Shown piece by piece: positions 1 through 9,451 of a stretch of 64,000 nucleotides of DNA. How positions within the stretch are numbered: the first letter of the stretch is position 1; each line of letters opens with the position of its first letter. The position numbers were made by a program, and so were the translations under genes. The notes beneath the pieces are model-generated. The model was not told the DNA's origin. It ran no database searches and worked only from the letters and a program-made list of their open reading frames with translations. Source of the DNA: Acidobacteriota bacterium (GTDB taxonomy: Bacteria; Acidobacteriota; Terriglobia; Bryobacterales; Bryobacteraceae); assembly GCA_026394055.1 (NCBI GenBank), contig JAPKYZ010000097.1, forward strand, positions 1 through 64,000, read 5' to 3'.

Positions 1-145
1 TCGGGGTTCGTATTCGTTCGGTCAGGCCAATCGTTGAAGACAGTCTCGTGCGTCCACTTCTTCGCATCCCGAGTAGGAGGCTTGCCCCCAAACACTTTTT
101 AGCGCACAAAAGGCGAAAGTAGGACTTCGAGGGCCCTAATGGCTA

Positions 146-175
146 TTGCATCCCCGCCCGATTCCTCTCTAGAAT
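146..175 (+). promoter_or_regulatory. Candidate sigma-70 promoter of the dcw cluster
   Basis: A TTGCAT -35-like hexamer (146-151) and a TAGAAT -10-like hexamer (170-175) are separated by 18 bp and lie just upstream of mraZ. Bases 1-145 show no convincing gene. The call rests on consensus matching only. Confidence 0.45.
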
Positions 176-190
176 CAGTTGTGGCTCGTT

Positions 191-206
191 TTGGGTCAGG
201 TTTGGG
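191..206 (+). promoter_or_regulatory. Candidate MraZ operator: two TGGG boxes
   Basis: Two TGGG boxes (192-195 and 203-206), each preceded by T-rich sequence, sit between the putative promoter and the mraZ start. MraZ proteins are known to bind repeated TGGG-type boxes upstream of their own gene. The pitch here is 11 bp rather than the usual 10, and I see only two clear boxes. Autoregulation is inferred. Confidence 0.4.
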
Positions 207-212
207 ACTGAA

Positions 213-707
213 ATGCCCGAAGAGACGGTTCAACATCTCGAAACTGCTCGCGTCGCGGCGCCGAAGGGGATTTTCCCGGCTCGCGTGGACGAACGTGGCC
301 GCCTCAAACTGCCGGCAGCCTTCAAGGCGTACCTGGAGCAGTTGGGAGAGAAGGACCTTTTCGTGACCAGCTTTGACGGACGCATAGCTCGAATTTACAC
401 CCCCGGGGTGTGGGAGTCCAACGAAAAGCATTTAACCGCGCCCGGTGAGAACCGTGAGCGGCGGAAGCGGATCTATTTGAAATCGATGGCGTTTGGCGAA
501 AATTCGCGGTTGGACGACCAGGGCCGGGTCCTGGTGAACACCGATTTGCGCCGCGCCATGAATGTGGAAAACCAGCCCGTCCGGTTGATGAACTACGACG
601 GCGTGATTCAGTTCTGGAGCGAGGCGGTCCACGCCGAGATGATGGCCGATGCCGACCAGTTGAGCTCCACCGACCTGCAGAACGAAGAAGAGCTGGGGCT
701 GAAGTAA
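213..707 (+). CDS. mraZ: Transcriptional regulator MraZ
   Basis: This 164-residue protein of the SpoVT/AbrB-like MraZ family is the DNA-binding regulator usually found first in dcw clusters. The family core is visible as VDERGRLKLPAAFKAYL (about residues 25-42) and a second half-domain with SRLDDQGRVLVNTDLRR (about 94-110), matching the family's tandem DGRL-type repeats. It has about 20 extra N-terminal residues compared with enterobacterial MraZ. Its stop overlaps an ATG at 707, and rsmH starts at 711, so translation of the two is probably coupled. Two TGGG boxes just upstream suggest autoregulation. Confidence 0.95.
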   Translation: MPEETVQHLETARVAAPKGIFPARVDERGRLKLPAAFKAYLEQLGEKDLFVTSFDGRIARIYTPGVWESNEKHLTAPGENRERRKRIYLKSMAFGENSRLDDQGRVLVNTDLRRAMNVENQPVRLMNYDGVIQFWSEAVHAEMMADADQLSSTDLQNEEELGLK

Positions 708-710
708 TGC

Positions 711-1571
711 ATGCACTATTCCGTCATGCTGGCCGAATCCTTGGAGCATTTGAAGCTCCAGCCGGAGCGCGTCTATCTGGATGCGACCTGCGGATTGGGC
801 GGGCATACGGGGGTGATCGCGCGGCAGTTGACCTCGGGTCGGCTGTTTTCGAACGACCGGGATGCGGAGTCGATGGCGATGGCGCGGACCGCAACGGCCG
901 ATTGCGCCGAGCGGATCGTGTTCTCGCAGGGGCCGTTCTCGACGATTGCGGCGCGCTGGCGGGATTCGGGATTGCCGCGGGTGGCCGGACTGCTGGCGGA
1001 CCTGGGTGTCAGCCGGTATCAGTTGACGGACGCCGAGCGCGGCTTCAGTTTTCAGACCGATGGGCCGCTGGATATGCGGATGGATCGCTCCAGCGGCGAA
1101 CCGGCGTCGGATCTAGTGAATTTTACAGCAGAGAAAGAACTCGCCGACCTGATCTATCAGTTGGGCGAGGAAAGGAGTTCGCGGCAAATAGCCAGGGCAA
1201 TCGTTCGGGCACGGCCAATCCGTACCACTCTGCACCTTGCCGGGGTCATAGAGCGGGTCGTGCCTCGAACGGGAAAAATTCATCCGGCCACGCAGACCTT
1301 TATGGCGCTGCGGCTGGCGGTGAACGGGGAGCTCGACGAGCTGCAGGCGCTGTTGGCAGATTTGCCCGCCCTGCTGGAACCGGGTGCCCGGGTAGTCTTT
1401 CTGACGTTCATGTCCACCGAGGACCGCATCGTCAAGCAACATTTTCAGGCCTTGGCCCGCGAGGGCCGCGCCACCATTTTGACCAAACACGTAGTTCGGC
1501 CGTCCGAGGCCGAGATCAGCAACAATCCAGCGTCCCGCAGCGCCAAGCTGCGGGCGATTGAGTGGAAATAA
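711..1571 (+). CDS. rsmH: 16S rRNA (cytosine-1402-N4)-methyltransferase RsmH
   Basis: RsmH (MraW) methylates N4 of C1402 in the 16S rRNA decoding centre using S-adenosylmethionine. The 286 residues match the usual length. The protein begins HYSVMLAESL, typical of the family, and has the SAM-binding loop DATCGLGGHT at residues 24-33. Further family motifs are GLLADLGVSRYQL and, near residue 188, HPATQTFMALRLAVN. A second in-register ATG at 707 lies in another frame and is ignored. It sits between mraZ and the ftsL-like gene, its standard position. Confidence 0.97.
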   Translation: MHYSVMLAESLEHLKLQPERVYLDATCGLGGHTGVIARQLTSGRLFSNDRDAESMAMARTATADCAERIVFSQGPFSTIAARWRDSGLPRVAGLLADLGVSRYQLTDAERGFSFQTDGPLDMRMDRSSGEPASDLVNFTAEKELADLIYQLGEERSSRQIARAIVRARPIRTTLHLAGVIERVVPRTGKIHPATQTFMALRLAVNGELDELQALLADLPALLEPGARVVFLTFMSTEDRIVKQHFQALAREGRATILTKHVVRPSEAEISNNPASRSAKLRAIEWK

Positions 1572-1574
1572 GCC

Positions 1575-2123
1575 ATGGCGACGCTCGCACAGATTTTTAC
1601 ACCACGTTTTTCGCGAGATGACCGGGAAAGCCTTTCGAACGAGGGCCGCAGCCGGGCGCAGAAGGGACCAGCCGTTTCCGAGGCGGCTGGTCAAGTTGAT
1701 GTTGATGTTTACCAACTGCGCCCCCTGCCCTACGAGGACTTTCTCTACGTCAAGAACGATTTCAATAACCACCGCGTCGTCCGGCAGGCGGACCCCACGG
1801 CGGGCCGTTCCGCCTGGAAAGCGATCGGTTCGTCCTGCATCGCCGCCGCACTGCTGATTGCCCTGCTACTGCCGGGCGCGTATCGCCTGCTGGCCGGGTA
1901 TCAGATCTCACGCCTGAAGCTGGAGCGGGAGCAGTACTCCAATGTTCTCCGGACGCTCGATTCCCAGGAAGCCAGCCTGGTGAAGATGGAGCGTCTCTAC
2001 GAAGTGGCGCGGACCAAGGGCTATGCCCCACCCACTCGTGACCAGGTGCAGTATTCGCAGCCCAAGGACGCCGTCGCGCGCCTGGAAAAGAGCCTGGCCG
2101 GCACGCCGGGCGTGAGCAAGTAA
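1575..2123 (+). CDS. FtsL-like cell division protein
   Basis: This 182-residue bitopic membrane protein occupies the ftsL position between rsmH and ftsI. The N-terminal cytoplasmic part (about 1-83) is longer than in E. coli FtsL and low in recognisable motifs. One transmembrane helix follows at about 84-107, then a charged heptad-like stretch (about 110-150) that could form the coiled coil pairing FtsL with FtsB. FtsL sequences are poorly conserved, so the assignment rests on topology, size and synteny rather than motifs. It starts 3 bp after the rsmH stop codon, suggesting coupled translation. Confidence 0.8.
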   Translation: MATLAQIFTPRFSRDDRESLSNEGRSRAQKGPAVSEAAGQVDVDVYQLRPLPYEDFLYVKNDFNNHRVVRQADPTAGRSAWKAIGSSCIAAALLIALLLPGAYRLLAGYQISRLKLEREQYSNVLRTLDSQEASLVKMERLYEVARTKGYAPPTRDQVQYSQPKDAVARLEKSLAGTPGVSK

Positions 2124-2205
2124 CCCGCCTCCCCCGTGGTTTCAAAAGCAGTCGCCGGCTGTTTGAAGGCCCAACTGCGCTTGCGGTTCGAAGAGGAAGA
2201 AGCTG

Positions 2206-4227
2206 ATGGAAGTGTACGCTGATCTTGCGGCGCGCCACCGGGTCCGGTGGCTGGCCCGGTTCGCGCTGCTGTGGGCAGTGGGTATCGGCGCGCGCCTGGT
2301 CTTCCTGCAAGCTGTCAGCTACGAAGAGTTCCGTGATCTGGCCCGGCAGCAGCAAACCAAGCTGCGCCAGCTGGCCGCCCCCCGCGGCAGCATCTATGAC
2401 CGCGCGGGCCGCCTGCTGGCGCTCAGCGTTCCCGTCGAGACCGTGATCGTCAATCCCCTGCAATTGCCGGACCGGCAATTGGCCGCTCAACTGTTGGCCA
2501 AGATTCTCGAGATCGATGAAGTGCGGCTGTTTGAGCGCCTGGAAAGCTACGCCACTGCGCGCAAAGGCTACATGGTGGTGGACAAGGGCGTGTCGGTTGA
2601 AAAGGCGGAGCGCCTGCGGCAGTTGGGGGTGGAATGGATCGGGTTTGAATCCGGTGGCGTGCGCCGGTACCCCGATGGTCTGCTGGCGGCCCATGTGCTG
2701 GGCGGCGTGGATCACGAAGCCAAAGGCAACGCCGGCATCGAGCGCCAGTTTGAAGACGACCTGGGCGGCTACCCCGGCTACGAATGGGTGATCAGCGACG
2801 TCCAACGCCGCAGCTTTGATTCGTCTCTCCAGAAGGCGCCCCAGGCTGGCCGCGACGTCGTGCTGACGATCGACCGCCGCATCCAATACGCCGCCGACGA
2901 GGCCATCCGTGAAGCCGTCGCCAACAGCATGGCCGACAGCGGCACGGCGGTCGCAATGGACCCGCACACGGGCGAGATTCTGGCCCTGGCCAACTATCCC
3001 ACCTACGATCCTAACGACGTCCCCAAGTCGACGGCCGATTACACGGCTCGCAAGAACCTGGCCGCCACCGATCCGTTTGAGCCGGGCAGCATCTTTAAAG
3101 TGTTTGGGCTTGCCGCCGCGCTTGAGACCACCGACGTCCGCCCGGAGACGGTATTCCATTGCGGCAACGGCACCATCAACGTGGGTGGCCACGTGATTGG
3201 TGAAGCGCACGGCGGCTTTGGCTATCTGACGGTGGAAGAGATCATCGCCAAATCGTCCAACGTCGGCGCGGTGAAGATCGCGCTGAAGACCGGTGAGAAG
3301 AACCTGCACGACTATCTGTTGCGCTTCGGCTTTAACCAGACCACCGGCATCGAGATGCCTTCGGAAAGCCAGGGCTTGATCTTCCGCTTGAAGCGCTGGC
3401 AGCCGGGGTCGATCGGGTCGGTCGCCATCGGGCACGAGGTATTGACCACCTCTCTGCAGCTGGCTCGTGGCCTGGCCGCCATCGCCAACAACGGCTTCCT
3501 GGTCCGCCCCCGGATCACGCGGCCGCGGACGGTGGGTGAAGCCACATTCCGCAATGTGGCCTTCCAACAGGAAGACGATGCGCCCAAGCGGATCTTGCGG
3601 CCCGAGACCACGATGACGCTGCGCAAGGTGATGGAGACTGTGGTGCTGACGGGCACCGGCAAAGGCATTCGGCTTGATGGCTATAGCTGCGGCGGCAAGA
3701 CCGGTACGGCCAAGCTGTTCGACAAGACGATTGGCAAGTACGTCAGCCGCTACAACGCCTCCTTCATGGGCTTTGCTCCGGTGAACAATCCGGCGGTGAT
3801 CGTGGTGGTGACCCTGAACGGTACCCGCCAGTACGGCGCAACGGCCGCCGGTCCGGCGTTTAAGCAGATCACGCAAACCGCTCTGCGCGTGATGAATGTC
3901 CCGCAGGACCTCACTGAACCGGCCCCCGCCGTGGAAGCTGTGCCCGAGCGCACGGTCGCCGATGTGGCCGTCACCAGCGCGCCGCTGAAGACGCCCGAAC
4001 TGATGCAGCAAGAGATGGAGGCCGAGCAAGGGCCGCCGGTGGCGATTGCGGTGGGTCCCAAGCTGCCCAACTTCATCGGGAAGACGGCGCGCGAAGTGCT
4101 GGATGAGGCCATGCAGGCGGGCGTCCGCGTCGATATCGATGGGTCCGGCATTGCGCGCGCGCAAGATCCTCCGCCGGGTGCACGGCTGGTCTCTGGCCAG
4201 CATGTGAAAGTGCGGTTCCAGCCATGA
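2206..4227 (+). CDS. ftsI: Division-specific peptidoglycan transpeptidase (FtsI/PBP3 class) with PASTA domain
   Basis: A 673-residue class B penicillin-binding protein that cross-links septal peptidoglycan. A membrane anchor lies near residues 12-35. The N-terminal dimerisation domain starts at the RGSIYDRAGRLLA motif. All transpeptidase motifs are present: SIFK with nucleophile S295 and K298, SSN at 350-352 and KTG starting at K498. A single PASTA domain (about 610-673, starting LPNFIGKTAREVL) closes the protein, as in SpoVD or actinobacterial PBPs rather than E. coli FtsI. An AGGA ribosome site in GAGGAAGAAGCTG precedes the ATG. The gene overlaps murE by 4 bp. The 82 bp upstream show no clear signal. 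Confidence 0.95.
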   Translation: MEVYADLAARHRVRWLARFALLWAVGIGARLVFLQAVSYEEFRDLARQQQTKLRQLAAPRGSIYDRAGRLLALSVPVETVIVNPLQLPDRQLAAQLLAKILEIDEVRLFERLESYATARKGYMVVDKGVSVEKAERLRQLGVEWIGFESGGVRRYPDGLLAAHVLGGVDHEAKGNAGIERQFEDDLGGYPGYEWVISDVQRRSFDSSLQKAPQAGRDVVLTIDRRIQYAADEAIREAVANSMADSGTAVAMDPHTGEILALANYPTYDPNDVPKSTADYTARKNLAATDPFEPGSIFKVFGLAAALETTDVRPETVFHCGNGTINVGGHVIGEAHGGFGYLTVEEIIAKSSNVGAVKIALKTGEKNLHDYLLRFGFNQTTGIEMPSESQGLIFRLKRWQPGSIGSVAIGHEVLTTSLQLARGLAAIANNGFLVRPRITRPRTVGEATFRNVAFQQEDDAPKRILRPETTMTLRKVMETVVLTGTGKGIRLDGYSCGGKTGTAKLFDKTIGKYVSRYNASFMGFAPVNNPAVIVVVTLNGTRQYGATAAGPAFKQITQTALRVMNVPQDLTEPAPAVEAVPERTVADVAVTSAPLKTPELMQQEMEAEQGPPVAIAVGPKLPNFIGKTAREVLDEAMQAGVRVDIDGSGIARAQDPPPGARLVSGQHVKVRFQP

Positions 4228-5705
4228 CCCTGGGCGAACTGCTGAAGGGTTCCATTTCGTTGGGTGAGCTTCCGGCCGATGTGGCCGGAATGGCTGTCTC
4301 AGGCCTCGATTTCGATTCGCGGCGCATCGCGCCCGGCCAAGTCTTCTTTGCCTGGCGCGGCGCCAAGGCCGATGGCAACCAGTTCGCCGTCGAGGCCATC
4401 GCTCGGGGCGCTTGCGCCGTGGTGAGTGAGGACCTGCCCCCGGCCGAAGTGGCATCGGCTAGAAGCGTCCCCTGGCTCCAGATCGATCACGGCCGTCAGG
4501 CGTTGGCCCTTGCTGCGCGGGCCTTCTGCCCGCGCACGCAGGCGCTGCAGTTGACCGGGATTACCGGCACCAACGGCAAAACCACCACCAGCTATCTGGT
4601 GGACAGCGTCCTGCGCCGCGCTGGCTTCACCACGGGCCTGGTGGGCACTATCGAGTATCACGTCGCCGGCGAGGTCCGCCCGGCCATCAACACCACGCCC
4701 GAATCACTGGAGCTCTACCGGCTGTTTGATGACCTGGTGGCGCGCGGTGGATCAAAGGCCGTGATGGAGGTCTCCTCGCACGCGTTGGCCCAGGGCCGCG
4801 TGTACGGGATGCCGTTCCATTCGGCCATCTTCACCAACCTGACGCAGGATCACCTGGACTTTCATGGCGACATGGAAAGCTACTTCCGGGCCAAGCACCA
4901 GCTGTTCCGCGGTCAAGGTGTACCCGCGCCGGATCACGCCATTATCAACTACGACGATAGCCATGGCCGGATGATCGAGCTGGCGCCGCGCACTCGGGCC
5001 TGGTGGTATGGCCGCAGCCTGGGCGCTGCTATCCGGCCGGAGAACATTGAACAGTCCTTTGGCGGCCTGAACTTTGATGTCCGCCACGATGGCGGCACGT
5101 TGAAGATCACCTCAGCGTTGACGGGCGATTTCAACATCCTGAACATCCTCGCCGCTTGCGGCGCGGGGTTGGCCTATGGTCTTGAACCGGGCGTGATCGA
5201 GCAAGGCATCACGGACTGCCGCGCAATCCCCGGGCGCTTTGAACGCGTCGAATCAACGCAGCCGTTCCTGGTGATCGTCGATTACGCCCACTCGCCGGAT
5301 GCACTGCGCAATGTTATCCAAGTGGCGCGCTCGCTCAACCCGAAGCGAGTCGTCACGTTGTTTGGTTGCGGTGGCGATCGCGACCGGACCAAGCGTCCCT
5401 TGATGGGCGAAGCCGCCGCGGAGTTGAGTGATTACGTGGTGCTCACCTCCGACAATCCCCGCTCGGAAGATCCGCTGGCCATCATCAACGATGCGCTGGT
5501 GGGCCTCCGCCGCTTCGACACGCCGCATCACATTGAGCCGGATCGTGAGCTGGCCATCCGTCATGCGCTGGTGCGCGCGGAAGCAGGCGATATCGTCATC
5601 CTGGCGGGCAAGGGTCACGAGAACTATCAGGTGCTGGCCGGGCGCACCGTCCATTTTGATGACCGCGAAGTGGCTCGCCACATCCTGGAGGGCTTCGGCG
5701 CATGA
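4224..5705 (+). CDS. murE: UDP-MurNAc-tripeptide synthetase (meso-DAP adding) MurE
   Basis: MurE adds the third residue to the peptidoglycan stem peptide in the cytoplasm. The 493-residue protein has the Mur-ligase ATP loop TGTNGKTTT (K119) and the signature DNPRSEDP starting at D410. The DNPR form of this motif is associated with meso-diaminopimelate rather than lysine, so the wall is probably of DAP type (established family knowledge). It overlaps ftsI (ATGA) and murF (ATGA), which points to tight translational coupling. Confidence 0.97.
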   Translation: MTLGELLKGSISLGELPADVAGMAVSGLDFDSRRIAPGQVFFAWRGAKADGNQFAVEAIARGACAVVSEDLPPAEVASARSVPWLQIDHGRQALALAARAFCPRTQALQLTGITGTNGKTTTSYLVDSVLRRAGFTTGLVGTIEYHVAGEVRPAINTTPESLELYRLFDDLVARGGSKAVMEVSSHALAQGRVYGMPFHSAIFTNLTQDHLDFHGDMESYFRAKHQLFRGQGVPAPDHAIINYDDSHGRMIELAPRTRAWWYGRSLGAAIRPENIEQSFGGLNFDVRHDGGTLKITSALTGDFNILNILAACGAGLAYGLEPGVIEQGITDCRAIPGRFERVESTQPFLVIVDYAHSPDALRNVIQVARSLNPKRVVTLFGCGGDRDRTKRPLMGEAAAELSDYVVLTSDNPRSEDPLAIINDALVGLRRFDTPHHIEPDRELAIRHALVRAEAGDIVILAGKGHENYQVLAGRTVHFDDREVARHILEGFGA

Positions 5706-7075
5706 TCCTGCCGCTGTCCCAAGCTGCCCAGTGGCTGAATGTGCCGGCTCCTTCAGCCGAGGTGATGATCACCGGTTGGAGCATCGACACGCGCACGCTC
5801 GCCCCGGGCGACTTGTTTTTCGCGCTGCGTGGCCCCAACCACGACGGGCATGATCACGTGGCCGCGGCCCTGGCGGCGGGTGCGGCGGGTGCCGTTGTCG
5901 AGCGCCCCTTGCCCGGCCGCACGCTGCAGGTGGCCGACACGCAAAACGCTCTGGAAAGGCTGGCCACCGTGGCGCGGGAGCGCTGGATGGCGGCTGCTCC
6001 CAGCCGGACCGTGATTGGTGTCACGGGCAGTGCGGGCAAGACCTCCACCAAGGAAGTGATCAGCACGCTGCTGTCGGCCCACTTTGAGACGTCAAAGACC
6101 ACGGGCAATTTCAACAACCACATCGGCCTGCCGTTGTCGGTGCTGCGTATCTCCGACACGGCGCACGCGGCGGTGCTGGAAATGGGCATGAACCACGCGG
6201 GCGAGATCCGGCACTTGGCGCAGATCGCCGGTCCGAACATCGGTGTCGTCACCAACGTCGGCACGGCGCACATCGAGAACTTCTCCAATGGCATTGAAGG
6301 AATTGCCGCCGCCAAGCGGGAGCTGGTGGAGTCCCTAACAGTCACTGGCGTCGCTGTATTGAATGCGGACGACCCGCGCGTGGCCGGCTTCGGATCGGCT
6401 TTCGCGGGACGAGCCATCACGTTCGGCCTGTCAGAAGCCGCCGACGTCCGCGCCACCAACGTCGAGCTGAGCTTGGACGAGACGCGGTTCCAAGTGGGCT
6501 CCACGCAGTTCACCACCACTCTCACTGGGCGCCATAGTGTGCGGAATGTGCTCGCGGGCTTGGCTGTCGGCCAAACCTGGGGTTTTGCGCCGGGACGGAT
6601 GGTGGAGGCGGTTCGATCGCTCCGCCCGGCTGCCATGCGCGGGGAACGCTTCTGGCACCAAGGCGCTTTGATTTTTAACGATTGCTACAACTCCAACCCG
6701 GACGCGGCGCGAGCGATGCTCGATGTGCTCCGGGATTCGCCCGCAGAGCGCCGCATTGCGGTGTTGGGTGAAATGCTCGAACTCGGAAGTTGGACCGAGC
6801 CCTTGCATCGCGACGTAGGTACCTACGTCGCGGCGCAAGGGATTCCTGTGCTCATCGGGATTCGCGGTGCGGCCCGGCAGATGGTGGAAGCCGCCAAGCT
6901 CGCTGGTCTGTCAGACCGTACCGCATTCTTTTTCGAGACTCCCGAAGAGGCTGGGGACTTTGTCCGCTCCATGGTGAAACCTGGTGACGCCGTGCTATTC
7001 AAGGGCTCTCGCGGCACGCGCGTCGAACGTGCGTTGGAACGCGTCGTGGGCTCGGCCGCGGGAGGCGCGCACTAG
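5702..7075 (+). CDS. murF: UDP-MurNAc-tripeptide:D-Ala-D-Ala ligase MurF
   Basis: MurF attaches D-Ala-D-Ala to the UDP-MurNAc tripeptide, completing the cytoplasmic precursor. The 457-residue protein has the three-domain Mur ligase layout, with ATP loop [12 protein letters not shown] (K113) and the typical [13 protein letters not shown] segment that follows in MurF. The substrate-side NSNPDA motif is present in [13 protein letters not shown]. It starts in the ATGA overlap with murE and ends one base into the GTG start of mraY. Confidence 0.97.
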   Translation: MILPLSQAAQWLNVPAPSAEVMITGWSIDTRTLAPGDLFFALRGPNHDGHDHVAAALAAGAAGAVVERPLPGRTLQVADTQNALERLATVARERWMAAAPSRTVIGVTGSAGKTSTKEVISTLLSAHFETSKTTGNFNNHIGLPLSVLRISDTAHAAVLEMGMNHAGEIRHLAQIAGPNIGVVTNVGTAHIENFSNGIEGIAAAKRELVESLTVTGVAVLNADDPRVAGFGSAFAGRAITFGLSEAADVRATNVELSLDETRFQVGSTQFTTTLTGRHSVRNVLAGLAVGQTWGFAPGRMVEAVRSLRPAAMRGERFWHQGALIFNDCYNSNPDAARAMLDVLRDSPAERRIAVLGEMLELGSWTEPLHRDVGTYVAAQGIPVLIGIRGAARQMVEAAKLAGLSDRTAFFFETPEEAGDFVRSMVKPGDAVLFKGSRGTRVERALERVVGSAAGGAH

Positions 7076-8208
7076 TGCTCTATTGGCTGCTGTATGAAAA
7101 GCTGCTGCCGTACTTTGGCCCGTTCCGCCTCTTTGGTGCGGTGACGTTCCGGACAGCGTTTGCGGCGCTCACGGCGTTGATGGTGTCCTTGATTCTAGGC
7201 CCGTGGATGATCCGCAAACTGCGTGAATGGTCGTTCGGCCAGTTCATCCGCGAAGAAGGCCCCAAGAGCCATCAATCCAAGGCCGGCACACCGACGATGG
7301 GCGGTCTGCTGATCATCATCTCGATCGTTGTCCCCACCTTGCTGTGGGCCAACCTCCGCAATGTCTATGTGTGGGTGGCGATGCTGGGGCTGCTCTCGTT
7401 TGCCGCCATCGGCTTTGAAGACGACTACACCAAGGTGAAGAAGCGCCGCAATCTGGGGCTCACGTCGCGGCAGAAGTTTGGCCTGCAGGTTCTGGCCACC
7501 ATGCTGATCGGCGCGGTTTTGCTGGTGCTACACGCGCGCGGCCAGTACGACACGCAGATCAATGTGCCGTTCTTCAAGCAGTTCCACCCGGACCTGCTGA
7601 TCAGCTCCTGGCTCACCAATCCGTGGACCTACGTCGCGGCGTTTGTGCCGTTCTACTTCTTCATGATCCTGGTCATTGTCGGCTCCTCGAACGCCGTCAA
7701 TCTCACCGACGGCCTCGATGGCTTGGCCACGGGATTGATGATCATTGCCGCCGGAGCGATGACGGTGTTGGCCTACACCTCCGGCCACCGTGAGTTCGCC
7801 CAATATCTCGACCTGGTCCGCCTGCCCGGCGCCAGTGAGCTGACCATCTTCTGCGCTGCGATGACCGGCGCGTCGCTCGGGTTCCTGTGGTTCAACGCAC
7901 ACCCGGCGGAAGTCTTTATGGGTGATGTCGGCGCGCTGGGTTTGGGTGGAGCGATGGGCACCGTGGCGGTGTTGATCAAGCAGGAAGTGTTGCTGCTGTT
8001 TATCGGTGGCGTCTATGTCATCGAGCTGATGAGCGTGGTGCTGCAAGTGGCCAGCTTCAAGCTGCGCGGCAAGCGTATCTTCCTGATGGCGCCCCTGCAT
8101 CACCACTTTGAGCAGTTGGGTTGGCGTGAATCGAAAGTGATTGTGCGGTTCTGGATTGCGGGCCTGGTGATGGCGCTGTTCTCGCTGGCCACGTTGAAGT
8201 TGAGATAG
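7075..8208 (+). CDS. mraY: Phospho-MurNAc-pentapeptide transferase MraY
   Basis: MraY transfers phospho-MurNAc-pentapeptide to undecaprenyl phosphate, forming lipid I in the inner membrane. The 377-residue polytopic protein has the conserved [16 protein letters not shown] segment, the GFEDDYTKV aspartate pair and the [12 protein letters not shown] motif. The C-terminal [12 protein letters not shown] is the diagnostic histidine-rich loop. The start is GTG at 7075, overlapping the murF TAG by one base. That overlap and the conserved N-terminus support the choice. Confidence 0.97.
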   Translation: MLYWLLYEKLLPYFGPFRLFGAVTFRTAFAALTALMVSLILGPWMIRKLREWSFGQFIREEGPKSHQSKAGTPTMGGLLIIISIVVPTLLWANLRNVYVWVAMLGLLSFAAIGFEDDYTKVKKRRNLGLTSRQKFGLQVLATMLIGAVLLVLHARGQYDTQINVPFFKQFHPDLLISSWLTNPWTYVAAFVPFYFFMILVIVGSSNAVNLTDGLDGLATGLMIIAAGAMTVLAYTSGHREFAQYLDLVRLPGASELTIFCAAMTGASLGFLWFNAHPAEVFMGDVGALGLGGAMGTVAVLIKQEVLLLFIGGVYVIELMSVVLQVASFKLRGKRIFLMAPLHHHFEQLGWRESKVIVRFWIAGLVMALFSLATLKLR

Positions 8209-8212
8209 CGGC

Positions 8213-9451
8213 ATGAAGGTACTGGTGGTGGGCCTGGGCAAATCCGGACTGGCGGCGTGTGAGCTTCTGCTCTCACGCGGCGATACCGTGGTCGCCACCG
8301 ACTCTAAGCCCACGCCGGAATCTCTGGCCGCGCTTGACCGGCTGGGCGTTCCCTTCACGCCGGAGTTCGTTTCGAGCGACCTCACCGTCATTTCGCCCGG
8401 CGTCGCCGCGGACCTGCCGCAGCTGGCCGGGCGCGATGTGATCGGCGAACTGGAGCTCGCCTTTCCGTACCTGCAAGGGCCGATCCTGGGCATCACGGGG
8501 TCCAACGGCAAGACCACCACCACCGCCCTCTGCGGGCACATCCTCCAACATGCGGGCGTCGCCTGCCAGGTGGGGGGCAATATCGGCGTGGCTCCCGCGG
8601 CCATGGCGGCGACATCGAAGCCCGGCCAGTGGAACGTGCTGGAGCTCTCCAGCTTTCAACTGGAAACGACACGCGCCTTTCGGCCCGACATTGGTGTCTG
8701 CCTCAACGTCACACCCAATCACCTGGACCGGCACTACACCCTTGAAAACTATGCCGCCGCCAAAGGCCTTATGTTCGCACAGCAGACTGCGCAAGACGCC
8801 AAGGTGCTGAATTTTGGCGACGCCACTTGCCGCGGCTATGAGGCGTTGGGCCAAGCCGCGACCTACTGGTTCAACCAAACCGCCCGTCACTACGAAGCTC
8901 AGCTGCAGGGCGAGCACAACCAGGAGAACATCGACGCCGCCGTCACCGCCTGCCGCATCGCTGGCGCGGATGAGCAGGCGATGCTCGAAGCGGTGAAGAC
9001 CTTCCCGGGCGTGGAGCATCGCCTCGAGTTTGTGCGCGAACTCAACGGTGTCCGCTTCTACAACGACTCCAAGGCCACCAGCGTCGACGCCACCTTGAAG
9101 GCCATTGCCGCTCTCAACGGCCCGCTGTGGATCATTCTCGGCGGCAAGGACAAGGGCAGTGACTATCGGCCCTTGATCGCTCCGCTGGCCGGTCGCGCCC
9201 GCGGCGTGATGCTGATTGGCGCCGCCGCCGACAAGATCGAGAGCCACTTGGGTGACGCGCTGCCGTTGCACCGCTCCCGTACGCTCGACGTCGCCATCCG
9301 CGAGGCCTTCGCGGCCGCTCAACCGGGCGACACCATTTTGCTGGCCCCCGCTTGCGCCAGCTTTGATCAGTTCCGCAGCTTTGAGCATCGCGGCGATGTC
9401 TTCAAGCAGCTTGTACACCAATTGGAGGCGGGCCCATGGCGCAACGGCTAA
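8213..9451 (+). CDS. murD: UDP-MurNAc-L-Ala:D-Glu ligase MurD
   Basis: MurD adds D-glutamate to UDP-MurNAc-L-alanine. At 412 residues it is slightly short for the family. The N-terminal Rossmann-like loop is VVGLGKSG (residues 5-12), the ATP loop is GSNGKTTTT (K100), and the FYNDSKATSVDAT segment typical of MurD and MurC follows near residue 283. It starts 4 bp after mraY and overlaps ftsW by 16 bp. Confidence 0.96.
   Translation: MKVLVVGLGKSGLAACELLLSRGDTVVATDSKPTPESLAALDRLGVPFTPEFVSSDLTVISPGVAADLPQLAGRDVIGELELAFPYLQGPILGITGSNGKTTTTALCGHILQHAGVACQVGGNIGVAPAAMAATSKPGQWNVLELSSFQLETTRAFRPDIGVCLNVTPNHLDRHYTLENYAAAKGLMFAQQTAQDAKVLNFGDATCRGYEALGQAATYWFNQTARHYEAQLQGEHNQENIDAAVTACRIAGADEQAMLEAVKTFPGVEHRLEFVRELNGVRFYNDSKATSVDATLKAIAALNGPLWIILGGKDKGSDYRPLIAPLAGRARGVMLIGAAADKIESHLGDALPLHRSRTLDVAIREAFAAAQPGDTILLAPACASFDQFRSFEHRGDVFKQLVHQLEAGPWRNG

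Noticed and set aside
1762-4455. An 897-codon minus-strand open frame opposite ftsL, ftsI and murE
   Set aside because: It is the antisense shadow of well-identified genes in GC-rich DNA; its composition (Arg, His, Gly rich) is not that of a real protein.
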